Below are positions 12,301 to 24,300 of a DNA stretch of 64,000 nucleotides, piece after piece. Position numbers and translations under genes: made by a program. The DNA lies in NCBI GenBank assembly GCA_916613615.1, contig OU744733.1, positions 35,875,939-35,939,938 of the forward strand. Direction: 5' to 3'. The DNA is from Steromphala cineraria. Its lineage: Eukaryota > Mollusca > Gastropoda > Trochida > Trochidae. A model generated the notes under the pieces. That model worked only from the letters and a program-made list of their open reading frames with translations. It did not search any database and was not told where the DNA came from. The stretch's first letter is position 1. The number at the start of each line of letters is the position of its first letter.

Positions 12301-15300
12301 TATCAAGTTTGCTTTATACAGGCAAGATGAGCTAAAAATGAAACTGATGTTACCTTTTGCAAAAAAACCTATGACCCCTGTGACCCTATTTGGGGTCATG
12401 GGGTCACAAAACCTACAGTTTAGAATCCCAATTGGCCAAGGAGTCTACATGAAGTCTTTTAGCTCAATAGACCTTTAGGAGCTAAAGATGATGATGAAAA
12501 TAAGTTTTTAAGGTTGTGACCCCGGTGACCCTATTTGGGGTCATGGGGTCACGAAATCTACAATTTAGAATCCCCATTGGCCAAGGAGTCTGCCCATATA
12601 ATTTCAGCTCTCTAGACCTTTTGGAACTTGAGAAGAAGATGAAAATAGTTTTTTAAGGTTGTGACCCCTGTGACCCTATTTGGGGTCACAGGTTCACCAA
12701 AGTTACAAATTAGAATCCCCATTGTCCAAGAAGTCTGCACATATCTTTTTTAGCTCTCTACTCCTTTTAGAACTGGAGAAGAAGATGAAAATAGGTATTT
12801 AAGGTTGTGACCCCTGTGACCCTATTTGGGATCACAGGGTCACCAAAGTTACAAATTAGAATCCCCATTGGCCAAGGAGTCTGCACATATCATTTTTAAC
12901 TCTCTAGTCCTTCTGGAACTGGAGAAGAAGATGAAAATAGGTTTTTAAAGTTGTGACCCCTGTGACCCTATTTGGGGTCACAGGGTCACCAAAGTTACAA
13001 ATTAGAATCTCCATATGCTAAGGTACTTGTACACAAAATTTCAGCTCTCTAATGTGTATGGTTCATGAGAAGAAGTCGAAAGTGTCAAAAGTTTACGGAT
13101 GGAAGACGGACGGACGCCGGACGACGGGCCATGCCATAAGCCCATCTGGACTTTCAGTCCTGATGAGCTAAAAATAGAGCCATTGGCTCTGTAGCTCATC
13201 AGGCTTCATCATCAATTATGCTGTGTGGCCAATGTGATTCCCCTTTGTAGAGGCCACATGGGCACCAATCATAAAATTAAGTATATAGGTGACAAGTTTC
13301 AGTTTTCTAGGCCTTATACTTCAGGAGAAGAAGATGAAAAAAGATTTGAAGGACGTTCCTGTACGTGTCCTTTATTAGGGGCAACAGGACCACCAAAGCT
13401 ACAATTTATAATCTTCACCAGTCAAGGAGTCTGCATACAAAGTTTCAGCTTTCTAGGCCTTATGGTTCTGGAGAAAAGATGAAAAAAGGCTTTTAGGGCG
13501 TGGCCCCTGTGGCCCTTATTAGGGGTCACAGGGCCACTAAAGCGACAATTTATAATCCTCACTAGCCAAGGAGTCTGTACACAAAGTTTCAGCTTTCTAG
13601 GCCTTATGGTTCTGGAGAAGAAGATGAAAATAGGTTTTTAGGCCGTGGCCCCTGTTGCCCTTATTAGGGGTCACAGGGCCACCAAAGCTTCAATTTTTAA
13701 TCCTCACTAGTCAAGGAGTCTGTACACAAAGTTTCAGCTTTCTAGGCCTTATGCTTCTGGAGAAGAAGATGTAAATAGGTTTTTAGGGCGTGGCCCCTGT
13801 GGCCCTTATTAGGGGTCACAGGGCCACCAAAGCAACAAATTTTAATCCTCACTAGTCAAGGAGTATGTACACAAAGTTTCAGCTTTCTAGGCCTTATGCT
13901 TCTGGAGAAGAAGATGTAAATAGGTTTTTAGGGTGTGGCCCCTGTGGCCCTTATTTGGGGTCACAGGGCCACCAAAGCTACAATTTATAATCCTCACTAG
14001 TCAAGGAGTATGTACACAAAGTTTCAGCTTTCTAGGCCTTATGGTTCTGGAGAAGAAGTCGAAATTCCACAAAGTTTACGGATGGACGGACGGACGGACG
14101 CCGGACACCATGCCATGCCATAAGCCCATCGGGCCTTACAGGCCAGATGAGCTAAAAATCTAAAGCTAAACCCAAGAACAAAAACCAGGAAACACAAGAA
14201 AAGACCCAACAACAAAATAATGAGGCTGAGTCAAAACAAACTGAAAAGACTCAACAAATATCTACAAATGAAATTGACTCAATTCTTTCTTCAAATAGAG
14301 CAAACAAGAAAATTTACTATCGAATCAAATGGAAGGACACTGAAAAAGGAAATATTTGGGAATATGGCAGCAGTATCCCAGATGCCCTAAAGAAAGACTT
14401 CCATTCAAAGCGAAGCATGTCAGGAAGGCAAAGAAAACGGCCTCTAAAGCGACACAAGTTTTTTGAAAAGAAGACAACAGAACAAGAACAAAACGTAAAC
14501 GTCATTAGTGAAGAAGCACCAAACATGTGTCAGCAGACTGAAACACCATGCATTGTACAAGCAGTTCCACCCATGTCAATCTTTCCAAAGCGTTTGAGTT
14601 ATGTTGAAATGGACGTAAAAGAGGTAATTGGAATTGAACTTGTCAATGGCGACTGCTATGTGACAGTTCTATTTGACGGCCCTTTTCCAGACGATGAGCA
14701 TGTTCTGTACCTTGAGAGTGTCCATCCACGCCTCGTACAGATTTATCTCAATGAATGCTGGAGTGAACTTTACAAATTGAGAAAAGATCTGCTTAATCAA
14801 ACATGGGGAGACAGCCTACCAATATTTGCATCCAGATTCAATCCGTTTGATGACGAAAGCATTGAATACCGTGAAATACTTGTACATGAAACACGACCTT
14901 ATCAATTCTCTCTTATTCATTATGTTGATGTAAAGCAAGTTAACATTTTCTTACAGAAAATACAAGTTCTCCTTACAAAAAGGTATGAACTGCTTGCTGT
15001 TCCACAATAAATCAATTCATTTGCCATGGCCAGTTGTTTTGATTTATGTTTTGATTTCCATTTTACCATTTGTGAACACAAACTACAGTTTGATCACCTG
15101 GTTGTTTATCGTTACACAAAAATCTTGAGGATTGGACTGATCACCCAATACCAAGATGGTAAAACTAAGTTGCACTCTAACAATGCACACTAACATTAAC
15201 ATTCCTAACATAACACCTGATTTAGAAATCACATTTCTTTACCTTATCTATTTTTTATATCTCATCTACAAATGCTATCATGATTTGTATTCGCATAATG

Positions 15301-18300
15301 TGTGGGTACATTTCCAAAAACGCATTTTACCAATTCAACATTACGAATACGTTATAGTTATGTATGACGCATATTGTGCGGAAGTACATTTCAGCTATTC
15401 CATATTCAACTATCCCAGCAAATATATTATTATATTTATGTGTCTGCTATCAAATAGCACCAATATGATTTAGCACTATTGCTATCCAAGATAGCACATG
15501 TAAATTATACACAAAAATATGTTTATGTCAATTTGTTACAATTATCAAGTGTTATTATTCTTACAATGAGTTAGTTATGTATGACGCATAATGTGCGGGT
15601 GTGCATTTCAGCTTATCAATATTACCATACAAGTCTTATTATTATTCTTCCACATTTCCAATGAGTTAGTTATGTATGACGCATAATGTGCGGATGTGCA
15701 TTTCAGCTTATCAACATTGCCATACAAGTTTTATTATTCTTACAACATTACGAATGAGTTAGTTATGTGTGACGCATAATGTGCGGATGTGCATTTCAGC
15801 TCTTCCATGTCATCACTCAAGTTTATTATGCATTTATGTTACAAATGTGTCATGTACGTCACATTACGTGTGAATACATTCCAGCTATCAAATAGCCTAG
15901 ATACCTATTAACACTCTGCTATCCAAGATAGCACATGAAATAATCACAAGAACATGTTTATGTATATTTGTATACAATTATCTATTATTCTCGCAACATT
16001 ATGAATGAGTTAGTTATGTATGACGCATAATGTGCGAATGTGCATTTCAGCTTATCAAAATCATCACTCATGCCTATTATGAATTTATATTATAAATGTG
16101 TCATGTACATCACATAACGTGTGAGTACATTCAACCTTAAGTAGCCTAGAGATCAATTAGCACTATTGCTATAAAAGATAGCACTTGTAATATACACATA
16201 CGTCTGTTATGTAAATATGTACCTTGGTAGCATTTACTGCACCGTATACCATTATTTGTATATAATGAACATATTTAGCATTCCTTAGCACCTACCGGTA
16301 TATCAACACTCATACTATCCAAGATAGTAATGTATTTACACTTATATGTTTCCTTATATGTATACTTACATGCATTTATAACTCTACCAAAACCATTACC
16401 TTATTATGACTGGATTGATATCAGATATTCAGCACCTACACTATCTAAGATAGTGAATGTATTATACACATCCTTTAACTGATGCGACAGGTTATTGTCA
16501 CACTTATGTTTTGACAAACTAAAAATTATCTTTTCAGGCTGTACAGTATTTAAAATCAACCATACCATTGCAATGTATGTTTAGATACACATATACATAG
16601 TACTAATTCAACAAATACCCCTTTATTTTTAACAATATCAATATAACTGATGTACCTTTTACCTTACAGATCATACCAAAAGATATTATGCAACTTTTTC
16701 AGTTAGATCATTAAACCCTATACTAAACACTATCATAATCAAACAATTACTGCCCAGAATTTCTCTTTTTTGATTTCATATCCTGCTGCCTGAATTAACA
16801 AGACATGCTGTGAAAGATTTCCAGTGGACAGAACATCGGGATGTACAGATCTAACCAGAAGGCCAGGTCCCTACAACAGGATGATCTACCTCCGATGTTC
16901 TTCGCCAAGGAAACTACAGTGAAGATTCAGTGCACATAGGATGAAGAATCAAATCAAGCCAAACTGAAGAACCAATTCTTCAGTGTGAATCAACATCAAA
17001 TGGACAATAATCATCATCCAATGGAACCTTAATTTTCAAAATGGACTATCATATCTATCATCACATTTATTACCATTCATACCATATGAACCTTTACTTC
17101 ATAATTTTCAAATGTAAACTCATTATTACAGGGAACTGTCATGGAAGTCATCAATGAAAACTATCAATATATTATAATTGAAACATCATATCCATAATAT
17201 CTCTGACCCAATATTATAACCTTTCATAAGTTTGGAGTCCAAACTTCACGAGCGAGGGGAAGATATCATGGGCTTGATATTGCCCAAATTACATTAAACT
17301 TATAATCATAGAATTTAGGAAAATATATCATTACCTTTAACAAAAATATCAAAGTTACAGTAACAATTCAAAACATACAAGTAAATATCATTCATGACAT
17401 ACAATGTAATTATTTCAAATATTTTAGAAATTGACAAACTTTTCCATATTCACATTCACATCAAGCTACAAACTGTCAGAGATAATCTTTATATAAGAGG
17501 TAGACATCTTGGCTACCTCTAGTTCTAAATCCTTTGATAAAGTGTTGACACTGACAGTGATTTTAGTAGATAGAGCCTTAGGCTAATTTAAGATAATCCA
17601 CTTAAGAACCTTAATTGATGACTATTATTTAATATTCCAATAACTCAGACATTCCATATCATAAACCGTCTCGGATGTTGGAATTACTTAACGAGATTAA
17701 AAGTTGGACCAATGAGAGGTTACCTTCATTTTGCTTTATAAACCAGGACAGAAAATAGAAAAGTCAGTTGCAGTTTGGGAATCATACCTAACACATCTCA
17801 GGACTACTCCGGGGGCTGACTTACTACTTGGACTTTCATGCCCCTGGAGTGGAAACCAACTGTTATCTACATATTGTATCTACGTTGTTAAGTAAGTCAT
17901 TCCTGTAAATAAAAGTGTGCATATCTATTCCATGGACTTTGGATTTCTTCTGCCTAGAGTTAATTCCCCGTTAAAACTGGACAGTTAGACCATCAACCCG
18001 GAATATCAAAAGTTGGGGCAGATGAGGATTTCCAGGAACCCTGCCTCAACCGTATGATAATAGAATCACTGTTTTAGTCATGTTTCCAAAAATTAACAAG
18101 TAGCTGACATGGTCGAGCTATATCCCCCGCAAATTGCACAATATGTATAGGTTTTCCTTATCATATTGCTGATTAATAACAAAAAATTTCCAGGATATGA
18201 AGGAAACTGTTCATATAAAAAAACTAAATGATACTAACTGTATGTTCACTGTTGGGCATAATTTGAGCAAACTGACAAAAATAAAATCAAACAAATAAAT

Positions 18301-21300
18301 TCAAGTATTTGGATCTCCAAGATCAATTTGATCATATGTAAACGAACATATTTTCAAAATTGTTCTTCATGACACACCTTCAGATGATTCTGTATCTCCA
18401 TATCAAATTTGATCCAAATGTGATGATTAGTTTAGAAGTTGTGAGCCTGACAGGACTTGTAACAGTTTTCAAACAAAGTCCTCACTTTTCGCAAAAAGAG
18501 GCAAAGTTAAAAAAATTTTTTTTTGCAAAATTGTTCTTCATGACACACCTTCATATGATTATGTATCTCCATATCAAATTTGATCAATATGTGATGATAA
18601 GTTTAGAAGTTGTGAGCCGGACAGGACTTGTAACAGTTTTCCAACAGAGTCTTCATTTTTGGCCAAAAAAGGCCAAATTTTATAAAAATATTTTCAAAAT
18701 TGTTCTTCATGACACACCTTCTGATTATTATGTATCTTCACATCAAATTTGATCCAAATGTGATGATTAGTTTAGAAGTTGTGAGCCTGACAGGACTTGT
18801 AACAGTTTTCAAACAAAGTCCTCACTTTTTGCAAAAAGAGGCAAAGTTAAAAAATTTTTTTTTGCAAAATTGTTCTTCATGACACACCTTCATATGATTA
18901 TGTATCTCCATATCAAATTTGATCAATATGTGATGATAAGTTTAGAAGTTGTGAGCCGGACAGGACTTGTAACAGTTTTCCAACAGAGTCCTAATTTTTT
19001 GACAAAAAAGGCAAAATTTTATAACAATATTTTCAAAATTGTTCTTCATGACACAACTTCATATGATTATGTATCTCCATATCAAATTTGATCAATATGT
19101 GATGATTGGTTTAGAAGTTGTGAGCCGGACGGGACTTGTAACAGATTTCTTACAAATTAACCACTTTTTCTCCAAAATCCTAATATTTTATGTAGATTTT
19201 CAGAAAATTGTTACTCTTGACACATTATTACATGTTTCTTCATGTCCATGACGAATTTGAATTAAAATGGTTGATTAGTTACAAAGTTATGAGCCAGACA
19301 CAAAGTGTAACGGACAGACGGACGGACGGACAGACGGTACCCATTTTAATACTTCGTTGTTGCGGGGGATCAAAATAAATTCAATGTGATTCATTCATAA
19401 GGGCTAAGAGAACTTGGTTATTTCAAATATGTATGAATTACATTTATATATAACATAATTACATTATTAATCTAGTGCTAAGAACTAAAGGTATGTAAAC
19501 GATTTAATATGTGTACATTATTCTACATGACTAAAGTTTATAATGTGATATGATTTGATTGTTAAGTTTCCAGGCAGAATGAAACCAGAGAAGAAAGAAT
19601 GAACATGTTCAAATAATCTCACTAACCAACGAACCTGTAAGAAATCTGTACAGCAGAAAGCCAATGTCATCGTGACTTCTATCATAACCTAGATATCTGC
19701 TTACTGTATATGTATCTGCACTACACAGAACAAGTCCTTAGTGATTTGATTTGCGCACTATATAAGAACACATATTATTATTATTATTATTATGAAGAAG
19801 TCAAGGTGCATTAAAGAGCCACTCCGTGTTTTCAAGCTCTCCAAATTTAAAAACCTCAGTACAAAAACATGTTTTTGAAAAACATATGAACCTTTTCTAT
19901 ATTCTTCCAAATTTCTACAAATGGATATGATCTGATAGTCCAGAATCCATTTACCAAGTACTGTTAGAAACACAAGAAGAATACTTTTAGGAGTATATGA
20001 AAAGTTGACTGAAAGTCAAACGATGTTTTGTTGAAGTGTCTACTTGATATGTAAATCATAACTGTGTTTAAAGGTGGTTTTATAGGGGGATAATATGTGG
20101 GGAATGGTTACCCAAAACTTGACACAATAAATATAATAGAGTATTTAGATTTATGTTATGGTCAACAACTATTTACGTTTTACAAAAGACATGTGTAAGA
20201 TGATTAACTTACTGTGTATCTTACTTAGACAGCTGTTGTTACAGTGAAAAATGATTTGTTCAAAGAATTTTTTTTCAAATAAACAACTCTTTCAAATCAA
20301 AACCCTTTACTGATTTTACTATTGAACATTTAGAAGTTCATCTTAAAGTCTAAAAAATTTGGATTATTTAGTAAAAGTATCATTGTACCGTATCCTCGCG
20401 GGTATAAGATCAGGGGGCCCGGCAAACAAATATCTTGAAAATAGGGGGTGGGCTTTAAACCGCGAGTCACCCCAACCAAGAAAATCCTTCATGCGAGTTG
20501 CATTGAAAATTGACATCGATACTTTTGGCTGTTGTTCAGGTCTTCTTAAATATCAAATGACACTTTTTCCAGACGTATATTATTAAAAAGAATGATAAAA
20601 GAAATTGCAAATGCTAACTTACATTGTTGTTTGTTTTAATCAGATTACATAACATTATTCTCATGAAAAACAAACGTGAATGATCAGTCGACAGCTTTTG
20701 CTGCATGTGTTTACGGGTAGAGAGATATTTGTTACAAGCCTTTTCATTGGCCTAGAAATGTAGGTCAACCAATCAGCAAGTCGATTTGAAAACGATGTAT
20801 GAAACTGAAACGTGATTGTAATAAATTCATGACAACATATTGTCGATACAGTATTAAATGTCTAAATATTCAAATATTTGTTTAACATTTTCGATATATT
20901 ACATTTTCCAAAACAACATGCAGTTAATTGAAATATTTACGTATATAAATTTCTAAGAAAACTTGCAAATATTATGATAATGAGCACGAAAGAATATTAA
21001 TAGTGTTATTTGTCGTCAAGAAATTACGATTGAGATTCCAAGTACAGTAAAACAACGTGCTTTCGCGAAAGTATATTTCACAAAGATATCTTTGAGCTTT
21101 GATTAAATATGATAAATAAGTTTGGATATATGCCATATTAAACATTTAGAATGGATAACAAGCCTTATAAAGCGATAGTTCTTGATTATATTTTGGGAAT
21201 CAAATATTTTAATTCCCGATCGCTGATGCAAGTGAAGCCACATACATCGTGATTTCTGCTGGATTTTTAAGTACGTTAATGATGCATGACTATTCACAAA

Positions 21301-24300
21301 CAATATATTGTTTTATTTTATTAATTGACAATGTATATAGTCATTAAAAACAACAACAGGACAATGTATTTTTATTTTTCAAGAAATGACATCGATGTAA
21401 ACTTGTGCATTTTGCCTCCGGTGTAAACATCGCTAACTCGATCGTCTGACATCGATTGTGTCCCACTCTCGAGGATTGGGGGGTGGGCTATAAACCGAGA
21501 ATGACCCCAACCTGCTCAACCCGGAAAAATGGGGGGTGGGCTTTAGTTCGAGGGTGGTCATATACCCGCGAGGATACGGTATATTAAAAGAAGTGTAAAA
21601 GGATACCTAGCTACAATATTTCAATAGTGCTCTCAACTTTGATAATTCTTATCCATAAGATTTTAGTAAACGGAAATATTTGAGATGACCCTGCACGCTT
21701 GATACACGTGATATTGAACCGTAAACAAGGTCAGGATTATGTTATTAGAGTTTGGGATATTTATAACTGTAAAGAGACGTTCCTTTTTTTTAAACAAAGA
21801 TACATTTCCAGATTCTGAGTATGAGTATTGCTGACAAATTGAAACTGCTTTAGGTCTATACATGGGAAGAAAGTTTTAACACTTATAAGTAAAGTCAGCA
21901 AATGATATTCAACACAGGTAAAATGTCATCGTGACCTATACCTGGATAACTGCCAACTGCCTACAGTATCTGTATGTACAGTGTACACCAATCTAGTCTT
22001 ATAAATAAGGTCAAGGTGAAACCAGCTTTATAACGTGCATAGGCAGGCCAGACTTGCATAACTGCGCACAACTTGCTTGGGAAAACAGTTCTGTGATCTA
22101 TTACATTCACGATGGAGGGCGCCAGATTTTTCCTTGTGATTATCCTGCTTTCATTTCTTTACTGTGCTAGTTGTAAGAGTGATATTCAGACAATCACTGA
22201 GAAAATAAGTTCATTGCCAGATAGACCTAATAGATCTGTAACTGGAAGTTCCATTATCGACCTGTATAATTACATTATTTCTCTCAAAGAAGACTTTAGG
22301 ACTCTTTCAGACACAATAAGTGGTGCATCTGTTGAAGATATCATCAAATCTCAGGTAATCTCGGAGACGAGACACCTGAAACGTGACAATCACCGGATGA
22401 AGAGACAATTTCATGAAATGAAGAAAACACTGGGACGAGTTCAGGCTGACAACAACAGGTATCAGGACTTGCTGCTGAGAGTTGGGGGAGAGAAAGGTGA
22501 ACTGATTTCCTGTTCCAAGTGTATAGAGTCAGAAGGGATTGACAGGAAGTTCGCTGAACTTGATCATGGACTCAGTGATCTCAACATAACGCTGATGGAA
22601 CAGAGTGATTTATTAAAATCGTCAAGGAATGAGAAGGATTCAGGGATGAAAACAACAACTCAATCACCTTCAACGGTCTCTCTAACTACTACAACTCTAA
22701 CAACTAAACCACCAGCAGAAATGAGCCGCATTCTGATTGCTCCAATTTGGTCATCTAATAAGCAACAATTCCGTTATGTTGACATAAATAGTAATTCTGT
22801 AAACATGTATTCGTATCTCAATCTGAAAAACATTATTTCTGTAATCTATATGTCAAGACTCAACTCACTTTTGGTTGGTTTGCGGGACCCTGACAAGATC
22901 ATTACCTCAGAAATTAACAGCACAAGGGTTCAAACAGTAAGAGACAATGTCAGAACATACAGTATGGCAGCTGATGAGGAGAGAGGGATTATATTTCTTA
23001 CTACGTATCTTCCCAGTTACACTATCAGCAGGATGACGCTGAAGGGGAAGAATCTTACAACTCTGGTGAGCTTGGAGAGTTATGGTGGCTGGCCCAGTGG
23101 TATTGCTGTGAACCCTGGAACAGGGATGATCTTCGCATGTGTTGAGTATTATCTCTTCTCCGTCAGTTATGATGGTTCGGGTCTGACAACACTTGACACT
23201 GGTGATTATATGTATGCAGTGACGCTTGACATTACACAAGGTGTGTTATATTACAATAAGAAGAACACACTGATGAAGAAATCCCTGGCTAGCAACAAAA
23301 CTACTAAGGTGACAAGCTTAATTAGTGGACATGCCCTGTGGAACCTGATCTACTACAGAGACCGGGTGTACTACTCGACATATTATAGATCACCCGGTAT
23401 AGTTGGAGAAGTGATTGTGGGACAGGACATGGAGGCTACTACTCTCCAGACACTTGATGTGGATAGTCCCTATACCTTAGGTATCTGTTTACTTCCCTGA
23501 TTTCAAGAACCATGAGTTTAAGAAAAAGCCAGTAAGATTTGCCTAAATGATTTATTTCGTCTTATTTAATCATCCACTTTATTATAAGGTATATGGATGA
23601 ATGTATATGTAATGAGTACGAATTATTTAACACTACAATGTTTTTTGACGAGTTGACTTTGGGAAAATATATCAATTCTGACTGAGAGCATAAATTCTGT
23701 TATTAATGAAATATTCTTTTGAAACTCTTCAAAAAATTTTAACAGTTTAATTATTTGTTTAAAACTTTATTATACTGAGAAACCATACAAAGAATGTAAA
23801 TAATGATATTCAATACTTATGAATACAGTAGAGGGCTGTTACACAGAATACATGAGAATTCAACAGGAAAGAACACAAACAAACCCACTGCTTTCAGTTT
23901 GGAATAAAATTTCATTATACCTTGTAACTATAAAAAAAACCAAGTATTACCTATAATATGTTACTTATTGTAATTATATGATTCTGATACTTTTTGATAA
24001 AATGAATGCTATTTAGATGTCCTCACCATTTTGCCAAATTGTTGATATATTTATAATGTAAACCAAACTACTAAAAATAATCTATTTTTTGAGGATGTTT
24101 ATGAAAAAAGTGCATGCTTTGTAAATGAGAGCATGGTACTTACATTAATTGGATTTATTCATTATTTTCAATGCTTGCATGATATTCATTTAGAAGGTTG
24201 TTTCCTCGCATGTTTTTATATTACTTGGATTATTGAAATATTAACATTTTTTATGAATTTTCTTTGAAATCAAGTTTTTAAAATAAATTAATTATTTTAA

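Larger units (their letters stand above)
7593..15010 (+). pseudogene. Gypsy pol reading frame (PR-RT-RH-IN-chromo), interrupted
   Basis: Overall pol of the LTR element. Visible lesions are a frameshift near 8630, TGA codons at about 8656 and 8718 inside RT, a frameshift at about 9350-9372, a MITE in RNase H (9623-10001), a probable frameshift near 10340, and a 1.9-kb insertion (12268-14153) between the integrase tail and the chromodomain-like region. Each side continues in the frame expected once the insertion is discounted. The near-identical LTRs suggest a young copy, so some lesions may be recent or assembly errors. Confidence 0.88.
15011..17263 (+). other. Gypsy 3' non-coding region with tandem repeats
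   Basis: About 2.25 kb without coding features before the 3' LTR. From about 15340 to 16190 a motif recurs at least five times (GTTATGTATGACGCATAATGTGCGG... then TGCATTTCAGCT). Palindromic words CTATCCAAGATAG and variants recur between copies. At 16800-17000 a more complex stretch is unassigned. No env-like frame with signal or membrane segments is visible. Confidence 0.75.
6422..18059 (+). mobile_element. Ty3/Gypsy LTR retrotransposon with chromodomain tail, coding-defective
   Basis: The element is bounded by direct LTRs (650 and 796 bp) whose ends are TATCAT and ATGATA. It is flanked by a 4-bp duplication ATAG (6418-6421 and 18060-18063). A likely primer-binding site (TGGTGAGAATCTTC) follows the 5' LTR, and a polypurine tract (GAGCGAGGGGAAGA) precedes the 3' LTR. 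The order protease, RT, RNase H, integrase is that of Ty3/Gypsy. No gag open frame lies between the 5' LTR and protease. The LTRs differ by only about three substitutions plus one 146-bp indel. Later insertions are a MITE (9623-10001) and tandem-core elements (about 7170-7515, 12268-14153). Its strand is opposite to that of the surrounding MLH1. Confidence 0.95.

Noticed and set aside
13160..13205. CTGATGAG in tandem-core family A as a hammerhead core
   Set aside because: No GAAA box or stem II follows; the sequence is part of the element's inverted ends (GCCTGATGAGCTA / TAGCTCATCAGGC).
15011..17263. Possible env gene of the Gypsy element
   Set aside because: No long frame with signal peptide, glycosylation sites or membrane segment; the region is repeats and AT-rich sequence.
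18360..19251. Frames such as [19 protein letters not shown] repeated several times
   Set aside because: They follow the 169-bp unit of tandem-core family B and recur at 27653-28341.
22907..23239. 110-codon antisense frame inside the beta-propeller gene
   Set aside because: Shadow of the plus-strand gene with no recognisable domain.
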